This document shows positions 53,395 through 62,223 of a DNA stretch of 64,000 nt, in pieces. The stretch lies in assembly GCA_035457725.1 (NCBI GenBank), contig DATIBC010000107.1, positions 8,580 through 72,579 on the forward strand, written 5' to 3'. Below the pieces are notes generated by a model. The model had not been told where the DNA came from. It worked only from the letters and a program-made list of their open reading frames with translations, and ran no database searches. The position numbers and the translations under genes are program-made. Every line of letters starts with the position of its first letter. Positions within the stretch are counted from its first letter, which is position 1. This DNA comes from DATFES01 sp035457725 (lineage in GTDB: Bacteria > Pseudomonadota > Alphaproteobacteria > CACIAM-22H2).

Positions 53395-55614
53395 ATGCCG
53401 ACCACGCTCATCTTCAGCTTGGCCGTATTTTGCGGTGCGCTATTGCTTTTCCTGTTCCAGCCGATGGTCGGGAAGGGGGTGCTGCCGTTGTTCGGCGGCG
53501 CTTCGCAGGTGTGGATCACCTGCCTGCTGTTCTTTCAGACGGCGTTGCTCGCCGGCTATTTCTACGCTCACCTGCTCGCCACGCGCGTCGCACGGCGTTT
53601 CCAGGCGCCGATTCACATCCTCGTTGCGGCCGCCGGATTGTTCTTCCTCCCTGTCGCCATCCCGCCCGACGCCGCGCCGCCGCCGGACGCCTCTCCTGCC
53701 TTGACGCTGTTGGCGCTCCTCGCGCGCGCCATCGGTCTGCCGGCGCTTGCCGTCGCGGCCACCGCGCCGTTGGCGCAGCGCTGGTTCTCTCGCACCGGCC
53801 ATCCGGCGGCGCGCGATCCGTATTTCCTTTACGCGGCGAGTAATCTCGGCAGCCTGGCGGCGCTGCTCGCTTATCCGACATTGATCGAACCTTCGCTCGG
53901 TCTTGCCGCGCAGGGGAGGGTGTGGACGCTGCTTTACTTAGCACTCCTGGCGTTGCTGGCGATGTGCGGGATATCGGCACTGCGCGGCGAAACGACGGTC
54001 GCACCTGCCGCGCGCGACGCGACCTCGGCCGACATCGCTCCGATAGCGACAAAAGAGAGGCTGATCTGGCTCGCCTTGTCGTTCGCTCCGGCAAGCCTTC
54101 TCCTCGGGCTCACCAGCCACGTCACCGCCGACCTTGTTTCGGCGCCGCTCCTATGGGTGGCGCCGCTGGCGCTCTATCTCGGCACGTTCGTCATCGCGTT
54201 CGCGCGCCGGCCATTGATCCCACGGCGCGCTTCGTACTGGCTGCAGGCTTTCGCCATCGCCGCCCTAGTGGCGGCGCTCATCGCGCCGGACTGGCTTGGA
54301 TTCTGGCCGATCCTCGCAGCCCACGTCGCGGCGTTCGCCTTTTCGGCGTTGGCCTGCCATCACGAGCTCGCCGCGCGGCGGCCGCCGGCGGCGCGGCTTA
54401 CCGAATTTTACCTCTGGCTCGCGGCGGGCGGAGTGCTCGGCGGTGCGTTCAACGCGCTCCTGGCGCCGCTCGCGTTCGATGACGTCTTCGAGTACCCGCT
54501 GGCCCTTGCACTCGTTTGCTGGCTGCGCGCGACGATGCCGGCGAGGCACGTCGCCGAACGGCGGGCGGTCGACGTCGCAATACCGAGTCTCATCGCCATC
54601 AACCTTATCTTGCAGTCCGAGTTCACCCGCCTGCTGGCGAGCAACTTCGGCTTTTCGCGCGCCTATTCCGAAGACATCGTGCTCGGTGTCATCGGGGCGC
54701 TGGCGGCGCTGGCAATCGTCCACGCGGTGCGTCGTCCGATCCGCTTCGCGCTGATTGCGAGCATTGTCCTGATCTTGTGGCAGTTTCCCGTCGATGGCGG
54801 CAACGTCGAGCGGCTGGCGAGCCAGCGCAGCTTCTACGGCGTCGTTCGCGTCGAGCGGCATCCTGGGCGCGGCATGAACCTGCTGTTGCACGGAACGACG
54901 GTGCATGGCGGGCAGGCGATCGACGCGACGATGCGGCTCGAACCGGTCACCTATTATTTGCGGAGCGGGCCCTTCGGCGATGTCTTCGCCTCGCGAACCG
55001 CCGAGCAGATCGGGCGGCCGGTGGCGGTGATCGGACTCGGCGTCGGTGGATTGGCGTGCCATGGCCGCCCCGAGGCGCGCTGGACATTCTATGAAATCGA
55101 TCCGCTCGTCGAGCGCATCGCGCGCGACGAGAGATTTTTCACCTACCTTCGCGATTGCCCACCTCGCAAGGAGGTCGTTCTCGGCGACGCCCGCTTGTCA
55201 TTACGCGCGGCACCGGACGGCGCGTTCGGCCTCATCTTCATGGACGCCTTCAGCTCGGATTCGATCCCCATCCACCTGCTGACGCGCGAGGCATTGGAGT
55301 CGTACCTCGCCAAACTCGCGCCCGATGGCATGATCGTCTTCAACATCAGCCACCGGATCCTGGATCTCGCCCCGGTGCTGTCGACGCTCGCCGCCGATTC
55401 CGGGTTGGCGATGCGCATCTCGCGTCTGCGCCGTCTCAGGCCGCCGATCGAAGAGCGCTACGGTTACACGGTCGACGTCGCGATCATGGCGCGCGAGCCG
55501 CGCCATCTCGGCGGTCTGGCTCGCCACCCGCGTTGGACACCGCCGCCCGCTCCCAAGGGTCGGGTGTGGACCGACGACTATTCGAACCCGCTGGCGCTGC
55601 TGCCCTGGTATTGA
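53395..55614 (+). CDS. Membrane-fused spermidine synthase-like protein
   Basis: The 739-residue protein has an N-terminal domain of about ten membrane helices (IFSLAVFCGALLLFLFQPMV to residue 460) and a C-terminal methyltransferase-type fold of the spermidine synthase class: VAVIGLGVGGLACHG, WTFYEIDPLVERIARDERFF, EVVLGDARLSLRAA and GLIFMDAFSSDSIPIHLLTR. The Asp-Ala block (MDAFSSDSIP) fits the aminopropyl-transferase fold. The role of such fused proteins is unknown, and the polyamine site is not complete, so transfer of another group is possible. It is the long protein of this family in alphaproteobacteria. Confidence 0.83.
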   Translation: MPTTLIFSLAVFCGALLLFLFQPMVGKGVLPLFGGASQVWITCLLFFQTALLAGYFYAHLLATRVARRFQAPIHILVAAAGLFFLPVAIPPDAAPPPDASPALTLLALLARAIGLPALAVAATAPLAQRWFSRTGHPAARDPYFLYAASNLGSLAALLAYPTLIEPSLGLAAQGRVWTLLYLALLALLAMCGISALRGETTVAPAARDATSADIAPIATKERLIWLALSFAPASLLLGLTSHVTADLVSAPLLWVAPLALYLGTFVIAFARRPLIPRRASYWLQAFAIAALVAALIAPDWLGFWPILAAHVAAFAFSALACHHELAARRPPAARLTEFYLWLAAGGVLGGAFNALLAPLAFDDVFEYPLALALVCWLRATMPARHVAERRAVDVAIPSLIAINLILQSEFTRLLASNFGFSRAYSEDIVLGVIGALAALAIVHAVRRPIRFALIASIVLILWQFPVDGGNVERLASQRSFYGVVRVERHPGRGMNLLLHGTTVHGGQAIDATMRLEPVTYYLRSGPFGDVFASRTAEQIGRPVAVIGLGVGGLACHGRPEARWTFYEIDPLVERIARDERFFTYLRDCPPRKEVVLGDARLSLRAAPDGAFGLIFMDAFSSDSIPIHLLTREALESYLAKLAPDGMIVFNISHRILDLAPVLSTLAADSGLAMRISRLRRLRPPIEERYGYTVDVAIMAREPRHLGGLARHPRWTPPPAPKGRVWTDDYSNPLALLPWY

Positions 55615-55620
55615 CCGATG

Positions 55621-56919
55621 TCACGCGCTGCCGCGGCGGGCAAGCGCAAACGGCAGGCGAACCGCCAGTGCGCCAGCGCCGCGTCGCACCAGTGCGAACA
55701 GATCGTTGTCGCGCATCCATGCCTCATAAGCGACGTAGGCCGGGTCTTCGCGCAGGTGCCATTCCTCGGTCCGAGCCCGCGCGAAATAGATCATGTTGAG
55801 AATGGCGAGCTGCGCCGTGGCCCACGCCGCGTCGCCCCAGCCGGCGACCGGAACGAAAGGCAGCGTCCATAGCCACCAACTCAGATTCTTGGCCAGATAC
55901 GCCGGGTGCTTGACCCAACGATACGGGCCGTTGGTCAAGATCCCGCGATTGGTCAGGTTCGAGAAGCGAATGCCGAAGATCACCGTCGCCCAGACATAGA
56001 CCAGTTCGAGAAAGACGATCGCGCCGGCCCACGTGTAGAAGGCAGGCCCGCCAATCCCCGACATGAAGGCAAGCCAATCGCCGTTACGATCGTAATCGAG
56101 CATGGCGTCGTACATTACCGGCCAGAACGGCGGGTAACAGACGAGACAGGCAAGCCACGCGCGCCAATACGGATTGGTGCTGCGAATGTGCGAGCCGAAG
56201 GCGCGGACGGTGACGAAATAGCCGATGCAGCCGATCGCCACGTCGAGCAAGAAAATGAAGTGATGCGCGACGACGAACCAGTCGCCGATCGTCGCCTGGT
56301 TTCGCGCCACCTTCTCGAGCGCGACAAGATTGATCGAGGTCGCCCAGAACAGAAAGGGGATGAAGAAACACTTCAACGTCCACTGGCGCAGGTGCTCCCA
56401 TATCGTCTCGTCCAACGCGGGAAATCGCCAGACCAGCAGTGCATCGCCGAGCCGCCAGGCCGCGTCGGCGCGATCGTCGTCGGCCGATTTCCACCAGTAG
56501 GTGGGCGCGGCGAGGGCCAAGGTGAGCAGGGCGAACATCAGATAGATCAGCCGTAGCGGTGCCGCCGTGTCGCCGACCCAGTTCAGGACCGAGTAGGCGG
56601 GAACGAATAGCGCCAACGTGAGCGCCAGGCCGAGCATCCGACGCAATGTCCGCCCCAGCCGCGCCATGAAGGCGGTGCGGCCGTGGCGGCCGGCATGCGG
56701 CTCCAAGGCTCGCCGTCGTAGGACCTCGAGGACGATCATCGGAGCGGCCGTTACCGATAGCACCAACAGCGCGCGCAGCGTGTAGGGCCAGTCGACGCCG
56801 AGCGATAACCAGGCCCCCGCCGCAAGCCCGAGGATGCCCGTCATGCCGACCCCGCCGCTCACCGCCGAGGGCGGTCGCGCGGCGCTGGACGCTGCAGGCT
56901 GCCGGGGCTCGAAGTTCAT
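55621..56919 (-). CDS. Polytopic membrane protein with ICMT-like C-terminus
   Basis: The 432-residue protein has about eleven hydrophobic segments. Its C-terminal part has an isoprenylcysteine-methyltransferase-like core: NRGILTNGPYRWVKHPAYLA KNLSWWLW, then ARTEEWHLREDPAYVAYEAW, with the conserved His-Pro and Glu residues that contact S-adenosylmethionine. It is much longer than the enzyme at 19.7 kb, which has the same core. Its substrate is unknown; a lipid or polyprenyl group is likely for a membrane enzyme. The ATG at 56919 is chosen; an upstream extension to 57027 has poor character. It converges with the spermidine synthase-like gene (6 bases). Confidence 0.72.
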   Translation of the reverse strand: MNFEPRQPAASSAARPPSAVSGGVGMTGILGLAAGAWLSLGVDWPYTLRALLVLSVTAAPMIVLEVLRRRALEPHAGRHGRTAFMARLGRTLRRMLGLALTLALFVPAYSVLNWVGDTAAPLRLIYLMFALLTLALAAPTYWWKSADDDRADAAWRLGDALLVWRFPALDETIWEHLRQWTLKCFFIPFLFWATSINLVALEKVARNQATIGDWFVVAHHFIFLLDVAIGCIGYFVTVRAFGSHIRSTNPYWRAWLACLVCYPPFWPVMYDAMLDYDRNGDWLAFMSGIGGPAFYTWAGAIVFLELVYVWATVIFGIRFSNLTNRGILTNGPYRWVKHPAYLAKNLSWWLWTLPFVPVAGWGDAAWATAQLAILNMIYFARARTEEWHLREDPAYVAYEAWMRDNDLFALVRRGAGALAVRLPFALARRGSA

Positions 56920-57027
56920 CGCTGGGCCGGAGAAAAGGGCGATTTGGCAGGCGCTACTTTCGACGGCCGTGGTTAATACGGCGTTATTCCACGTAAGGCG
57001 GCGCCGGTCTGCAGCGAAGCCGCTCAA

Positions 57028-57215
57028 CGGATATTCTAGTAATTTGCCTTAATATCGACACGTAACCGCCTATAATTTAGTGAACATGAAGTACATTTTA
57101 TCTAAATAACCACTTATTAACCGCTCTCCTGTTTCATGGCTGTCGGGCGGTCGATTTCGCGGCGCCATCGCGTACGACTTCGTCCCGCTGCGCGTCGAGG
57201 GGGGTTATAGCGGAC
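57028..57215. promoter_or_regulatory. AT-rich region upstream of the pilin gene
   Basis: This stretch is much richer in A and T than the window average and carries TATAAT at 57071-57076, as does the AT-rich stretch upstream of the TadG-like gene (3311-3316). No good -35 at 16-18 bases is visible. Promoter likely, exact site unsure. Confidence 0.35.
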
Positions 57216-57683
57216 ATGCGTGGAACGCCATTTATGACGCTCGGGCACGTCGCCCGTACGGTGCTCACCCGCGCGCGCGATCTGGCGGTATGGGCCGACC
57301 GCGCCGGGAATGCCGCCGTGGAATACGCATTGCTGACCGCGCTCGTCGCGATCGCAATGGTCGCCAGCCTCGTCATTCTTCCGAACGCGCTCGTCGCGCT
57401 GTTCAACGAGTATGAGCAGGGCCTCCAAATTGCCGCGAGCTCGGGCAGCTCGAGCAGCACGACATCGAACACCAGCTCGACCGGTTCGAGCACGGGGTCG
57501 TCAGCCTCCACGACGTCCGGCACGACGACGACATCCGGGACAACGACGTCCGGCAGCACAACGACCTCCGGCACCACGACGACGTCCGGGACGACGACAT
57601 CCGGCACTACGACGACCTCAGGCACCACGACGACCTCAGGAACCACGACGACTTCGTCGAGTGGCAAGGGCAAGGGCAAGTAG
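57216..57683 (+). CDS. Flp-type pilin with Thr/Ser/Gly repeat tail
   Basis: The 155-residue protein has a Flp prepilin signature, ADRAG followed by NAAVEYALLTALVAIAMVAS: Gly31 is the residue before the predicted cleavage, with Glu and Tyr at +5 and +6, and a hydrophobic helix follows. The mature helix ends near residue 70; the rest is a low-complexity tail with repeats of TTSGTTTTSG form, ending KGKGK. TadV-type peptidases would cleave it. Known Flp pilins have no such long tail, so this could be a pilus tip or surface-displayed variant. No other tad gene is nearby. Confidence 0.75.
   Translation: MRGTPFMTLGHVARTVLTRARDLAVWADRAGNAAVEYALLTALVAIAMVASLVILPNALVALFNEYEQGLQIAASSGSSSSTTSNTSSTGSSTGSSASTTSGTTTTSGTTTSGSTTTSGTTTTSGTTTSGTTTTSGTTTTSGTTTTSSSGKGKGK
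57510..57656 (+). repeat. Tandem Thr/Ser/Gly-coding repeat
   Basis: Roughly nine degenerate units of 15-18 bp encode (T)TTTSG steps in residues 99-147 of the pilin. Third bases vary, so the units are old, but the protein repeat is kept, which suggests selection on the peptide. Such a tract can change in length by replication slippage. Confidence 0.8.
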
Positions 57684-57780
57684 CGGTTCGCTTTGTCCCG
57701 GGACATGGGCCGCACAGCCGGAGACGTTGCAATTGACGGCGTGAGCCCTTAAGACGGTCCCTCGTCTTCGGGCGCAGACG

Positions 57781-58587
57781 ATGGACTCCCTTTTACCGAT
57801 TTCCAAGCTATTCTGGTTCCTGATCGATCCCGTAAGCCTGCTGCTCTTTCTGTGGCTTGCTGGGTCGGCGCTTCTCTATACGCGATGGTTCGGCGTTGGC
57901 CGATTCCTGACCACGTTTGCGGCGCTGGTCACCCTGGCAAATGCCATGCTGCCGATCGGGCAAATGGCGCTGCAGCCGATCGAGGATCGCTTTCCGCCTC
58001 TCATAAATCTGCCCACCCAGGTCGACGGAATTATCGTGCTCGGCGGCGTGGTGGACGAAGACGTGATCGGCCGGCGCGGCGTCCCGCGCTCGCTGGCGGC
58101 AGCCGGCAGCCCGCGCCTCGACGCCTTTCTCGAGCTGGCGCGCCGCTACCCCATGGCGCACCATGTCTTCACCGGCGGCTCGATCGAGCTGATCAACGAT
58201 CGCGACACCGAGGCCGACGTCGTGCGGCGCATTTTCGCGCGCATCGGCCTCGATACGACGCGCATCGTCTTCGAGGACCGGTCGCGCAATACGTTCGAGA
58301 ACGCCCACTTCAGCTACCAGCGCGTCAAGCCGCAACCCGAGGGGCGGTGGATCCTGATCACTTCGGCCCGTCATATGCCACGGTCCATCGGCACGTTTCG
58401 CAAGGCGGGTTGGCCCAATCTGATCGCCTTCCCGATCGATTTCGCGACCGACGTCGAACACAAGTTCCATCCGGTATTCGGGCTCGGCTCCAACCTCCAA
58501 TACCTGTCCGAGGCGGTCCGCGAGTACATTGGCCTTGCGGCTTATTACTATCTCGGGCGGACCGACGAGCTGTTTCCCGGACTGTAA
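57781..58587 (+). CDS. YdcF/ElyC-family (DUF218) membrane protein
   Basis: The 268-residue protein has two N-terminal membrane helices (LFWFLIDPVSLLLFLWLAGS, RFLTTFAALVTLANAMLPIG) and the DUF218 domain: VDGIIVLGGVV, HHVFTGGSIELINDRDTEAD, EDRSRNTFENAHF and TSARHMPRSIGTFRKAGW. ElyC-like proteins affect peptidoglycan precursor lipid use and envelope integrity. It stands at the front of a run of cell-wall genes (transglycosylase, RlpA, carboxypeptidase). Confidence 0.86.
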   Translation: MDSLLPISKLFWFLIDPVSLLLFLWLAGSALLYTRWFGVGRFLTTFAALVTLANAMLPIGQMALQPIEDRFPPLINLPTQVDGIIVLGGVVDEDVIGRRGVPRSLAAAGSPRLDAFLELARRYPMAHHVFTGGSIELINDRDTEADVVRRIFARIGLDTTRIVFEDRSRNTFENAHFSYQRVKPQPEGRWILITSARHMPRSIGTFRKAGWPNLIAFPIDFATDVEHKFHPVFGLGSNLQYLSEAVREYIGLAAYYYLGRTDELFPGL

Positions 58588-58682
58588 CGGCGGTCGCTCG
58601 CGTTGCGGGCCCCGAGCCGCTGTGGCAAGAAAGCCGACAACGGGTCGAATCGCGATGCGATTCGCAATGCTAGAGGCACACG

Positions 58683-59672
58683 ATGGAGCGTCGCCGCTTC
58701 GTGATTGGAATGGCCGGGCTTGCGGCGGCCGCCGCCTTCGCCGATCGCCCGGCGACGGCGGGGTCGGCCGAGTTCAAGACTTGGCTCGAAGGGGTTCGGC
58801 GCGAGGCGCAGCAGCGCGGGCTTTCGAAGCGCGCCATCGATTCGGCGCTCGTCGACGTGGCGCCGATTCCGCGCGTCATCGAACTTGACCGCCGGCAGCC
58901 CGAGACGACGCTGACCTTCACGCAGTACATGGAGCGCGTGGTACCGCTGGCGCGCATCGAGGCCGGTCGCGCGCAGCTTAACGACAATCGCGATCTTCTG
59001 GCGCGCGTATCGGCGCGGTTCAACGTGCAGCCGCAGTTCATTGTCGCATTATGGGCCATCGAGACCGATTACGGACGGATCACCGGAGGCTTTCCGGTCA
59101 TCGCCGCGCTGGCCACGCTGGCCTATGACGGAAGGCGCAGCGCCTTCTTTCGCGAGGAGCTGTTCAATGCGCTGAAGATCGTCGACCGTGGCCATGTCGA
59201 TCCGCGTGAGATGCGGGGCTCGTGGGCAGGCGCGATGGGGCAGAATCAATTCATGCCTTCGAGCTACCTTTCCTATGCGATCGACTTCGACGGCGACGGC
59301 AAGGCGGATATTTGGACGTCGCGCGCCGACGTTTTCGCCTCGAGCGCCAACTATCTGTCGCGCGTCGGCTGGCGCGGCGACGAGGGATGGGGACGGGTGG
59401 TCCGCCTGCCCGAAGGCTTGGATCCGACGCTCGTCGATCACACCAAGGTGCAAAAGCCGACGACGGAGTGGCGCGCACTCGGCGTGGCTTCGATCGACGG
59501 CCGCCCGCTCGGCGAGGAGTTTCGCAGTCCCGGATCGCTCGTTCAACCCGGCGGCGCGGAAGGCCCCACCTATCTCGTGCACGCAAATTATCGCGCATTG
59601 TTGCGATGGAATCGTTCGCTCTACTTCGCGACGGCGGTAGGCTATCTTGCCGATCAGATCGACCAAAGTTAA
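58683..59672 (+). CDS. Lytic murein transglycosylase (MltB/SLT family)
   Basis: The 329-residue protein starts with a Tat-type signal (ERRRFVIGMAGLAAAAAFAD) and contains the transglycosylase core: FIVALWAIETDYGRITGGFP with the catalytic Glu, then GSWAGAMGQNQFMPSSYLSY and IDFDGDGKADIWTSRADVFA. MltB-type enzymes cleave the glycan strand to give 1,6-anhydro ends. The gene precedes rlpA by 40 bases and belongs to a cell-wall set. No lipobox is present, so it is probably soluble in the periplasm. Confidence 0.92.
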   Translation: MERRRFVIGMAGLAAAAAFADRPATAGSAEFKTWLEGVRREAQQRGLSKRAIDSALVDVAPIPRVIELDRRQPETTLTFTQYMERVVPLARIEAGRAQLNDNRDLLARVSARFNVQPQFIVALWAIETDYGRITGGFPVIAALATLAYDGRRSAFFREELFNALKIVDRGHVDPREMRGSWAGAMGQNQFMPSSYLSYAIDFDGDGKADIWTSRADVFASSANYLSRVGWRGDEGWGRVVRLPEGLDPTLVDHTKVQKPTTEWRALGVASIDGRPLGEEFRSPGSLVQPGGAEGPTYLVHANYRALLRWNRSLYFATAVGYLADQIDQS

Positions 59673-59712
59673 CTTATCGCCTTTCAGCGCCGAAGAGCAG
59701 GGGACCGGAAAA

Positions 59713-60816
59713 ATGTCCGAACGCGGACGCACGCAAAGTCTTGCGCTGTTGTCGGCAGCCGCGCTGGCGCTCGCCGGTTGCGCCGAGACGACGTTCGCCG
59801 TTCACACGGCGAAGAATCTCGGCGTTGGTCAATCGAGCCGCGACGGAAGCGGCATCTACAAAGTCGGCGAGCCTTATGAGATCGGCGGCGCCTGGTACAC
59901 TCCGGCCGAAGATTATGCCTACAACGAGACCGGCATCGCCTCGTACTATGGCGGCGAGCGGAGCGGCAAGGACTTCCACGGCAAGTTCACCGCTAATGGC
60001 GAGATCTACGACCAAAACGCGCTCACCGCGGCGCACCGCACATTGCCGATGCCAAGTCTCGTCCGCGTCACCAATCTCGAGAACGGTCGCGCGCTCGTGC
60101 TTCGCGTTAACGATCGCGGCCCGTTCGCGCGCGGTCGGATCATCGATGTCTCGCGCCGTTCGGCGCAGCTGCTTGGCTTCGAGGGCAGGGGCACCGCGCG
60201 AGTTCGGGTGGAAATTCTTGCCGAAGAAAGTCGGCAGCTGAAAGTCGCCATGCTGCAGCAAGGACAGGCGCCGGCACAAGCCGCGCAGAGCGCGGCGCCC
60301 GCCGGCACGACGGTGGCTGCGGCACCGCGCGGGGCAGTGGCGAGCGACGCGTTGCCGCCGCCGCCCGGAACGCGCAGCGCCGGACCCGTCGCCTCGCAGC
60401 CGCTGCCGCCGCCTTCCGCCTCGATCCCCGCCGGGGCAAGCGAAGGACCCGCCATCCGCGGCGGCCCACCGGTGTCGCGGCCAGCTTCGCGCGGCACGGG
60501 CACATCTCAACCCGCAAGCGAAGTCGCGGCGTTGCCAGTGCCGCTGCAGGCCGCGGCCGCGCCGACTTTGCGCCAGGTTCCGGTTCGTCCGACCAGTCTT
60601 TATGTACAGGCCGGCGCGTTCGCGAACTACGACAACGCGAAGCGTCTTGGCATCGAGTTGGAGCAATTTGGCCGCACTCAAGTGCAGCCCATCAGCGTCG
60701 GCGGACAAAATCTTTACCGCGTCCGACTCGGTCCACTACAAAACGTCCGCGACGCCGACCAGATACTCGATCGCGTCGCGGCCCTGGCGCCCGAAGCCCG
60801 CGTGGTGGTCGATTAA
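59713..60816 (+). CDS. rlpA: RlpA-family septal-ring lipoprotein with SPOR domain
   Basis: The 367-residue protein has a lipobox (LALAGCAE), a RlpA double-psi barrel (IASYYGGERSGKDFHGKFTA, NGEIYDQNALTAAHRTLPMP, VRVNDRGPFARGRIIDVSRR) and a C-terminal SPOR domain (SLYVQAGAFANYDNAKRLGI) that binds naked glycan strands. In some bacteria RlpA is a lytic transglycosylase. A Pro/Ala-rich linker of 110 residues joins the two domains. Gene order mltB-like, rlpA, D,D-carboxypeptidase, tmk, holB is typical of alphaproteobacteria. Confidence 0.93.
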   Translation: MSERGRTQSLALLSAAALALAGCAETTFAVHTAKNLGVGQSSRDGSGIYKVGEPYEIGGAWYTPAEDYAYNETGIASYYGGERSGKDFHGKFTANGEIYDQNALTAAHRTLPMPSLVRVTNLENGRALVLRVNDRGPFARGRIIDVSRRSAQLLGFEGRGTARVRVEILAEESRQLKVAMLQQGQAPAQAAQSAAPAGTTVAAAPRGAVASDALPPPPGTRSAGPVASQPLPPPSASIPAGASEGPAIRGGPPVSRPASRGTGTSQPASEVAALPVPLQAAAAPTLRQVPVRPTSLYVQAGAFANYDNAKRLGIELEQFGRTQVQPISVGGQNLYRVRLGPLQNVRDADQILDRVAALAPEARVVVD

Positions 60817-60942
60817 CCGTCAAGCTTTCGCCATCTTATGGCGGTAGTGATCGCCCGCGACGCGCGCGAAAGCGGTAATATTCTCCATCGACATGGATTC
60901 GCGGGAGCGAACATCCCGCACCGGCCAAGGCAGGATGGTGGC

Positions 60943-62223
60943 ATGAAGGCATCCAACGGCATTTTTCTCCGCGCCGTGACGGTCGTCCTAGGACTGGCGG
61001 CGTTCGCCCTGGCGCCCTCGTTTGACGGCATCAACGGCGCCGATGGTCAACAACCGCGCCGCGACCGCGGCCAACAACGCGGCAAGGCACCGCCGCAGCG
61101 CGCGCCACAGCAGGATCAGTCGGTGCAACCGTCGGGCGGGCCCGAGAATTCCGCTCGCCAGGCGATCATCATGGATTTCGACACCGGCGCCGTTCTTTAC
61201 GAGAAGAACGCGGACGAACGCATGCCGCCTTCGTCGATGAGCAAGACCATGACCGTCTACATGGCCTTCAAGGCGCTCAAGGAGGGTCGGCTCAAGCTCG
61301 ACGATGCGATGCCGGTGAGCGAGCGGGCGTGGCGGATGCAGGGCTCGAAGATGTTCGTTCCGCTCGGCGAACGGGTGAAGATCGAAGACTTGCTGCGCGG
61401 CGTCATCGTCCAATCGGGGAATGACGCCTGCATCGTGCTGGCGGAGGGACTTGGCGGCACCGAGGAAGCTTTTGCCGAACAGATGAACGCCGAAGCGAAG
61501 CGAATTGGCCTCACGGCGAGCAACTTCACCAATTCGCATGGATGGCCGGATTCGAACCACTTCACGACGGCGCGCGACCTCGCGGTCCTGGCGCGGCATC
61601 TGATCACCGATTTTCCCGAGTATTACCGGTACTTCAAGGAGATCGATTTCACCTACGGCGTCGATGCCAAGGGAACGCCGATACGCCAGGGCAACCGCAA
61701 TCCGTTGCTTTATCGCAATACCGGGGCCGACGGAGTCAAGACCGGCCACACCGAGGATGCCGGTTATGGACTCACCGCGTCGGCGATTCGCGAAGGCCGG
61801 CGCATCATCATGGTGTTCAACGGCTGGCCGAGCATGCGGGTGCGCGCCGAGGAGTCGGAGCGGATGCTCGACTGGGCCTACCGCGAATTCAACAATTACA
61901 CGGTGTTCAAGGCTGGTCAGCAGGTCGACCGGGCCGATGTGTGGATGGGCGAAGCGCCGACGGTCGGCCTTGTCGCGTCCAAGGACATCGTCGTCACGCT
62001 GCCGCGAAAGTTGAGGCCACAGATGGAGGCGCGCATCGTCTTCGATGCTCCCGTACCGGCCCCGGTGCTCAAGGGCGCCGCGATCGGACTGGTGCGCGTG
62101 ACGGCGCCCGGCGTGACGCCAATCGAGGTGCCGATCGTCGCCGACGCCGACGTGCCGCGGCTCGGCTTCGCCGGCCGGATCGCCGCCGCAGTGACCCACT
62201 TGATCTTCGGCGCCAAGAAGTGA
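60943..62223 (+). CDS. dacC: D-alanyl-D-alanine carboxypeptidase (penicillin-binding protein 5/6 family)
   Basis: The 426-residue protein has the three active-site motifs: SxxK in PPSSMSKTMTVYMAFKALK, SGN in VIVQSGNDACIVLAEGLGG, and KTG in ADGVKTGHTEDAGYGLTASA. A signal peptide and a disordered Gln/Arg-rich linker (residues 33-65) precede it, and a C-terminal beta-rich domain ends in an amphipathic helix for membrane attachment (AAVTHLIFGAKK). It trims pentapeptides. The name dacC follows the usual annotation in this class; dacF is equally possible. The end overlaps tmk by four bases. Confidence 0.9.
   Translation: MKASNGIFLRAVTVVLGLAAFALAPSFDGINGADGQQPRRDRGQQRGKAPPQRAPQQDQSVQPSGGPENSARQAIIMDFDTGAVLYEKNADERMPPSSMSKTMTVYMAFKALKEGRLKLDDAMPVSERAWRMQGSKMFVPLGERVKIEDLLRGVIVQSGNDACIVLAEGLGGTEEAFAEQMNAEAKRIGLTASNFTNSHGWPDSNHFTTARDLAVLARHLITDFPEYYRYFKEIDFTYGVDAKGTPIRQGNRNPLLYRNTGADGVKTGHTEDAGYGLTASAIREGRRIIMVFNGWPSMRVRAEESERMLDWAYREFNNYTVFKAGQQVDRADVWMGEAPTVGLVASKDIVVTLPRKLRPQMEARIVFDAPVPAPVLKGAAIGLVRVTAPGVTPIEVPIVADADVPRLGFAGRIAAAVTHLIFGAKK

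Noticed and set aside
60988..62199. 403-codon minus-strand frame
   Set aside because: Antisense to the D,D-carboxypeptidase, which has all three active-site motifs.
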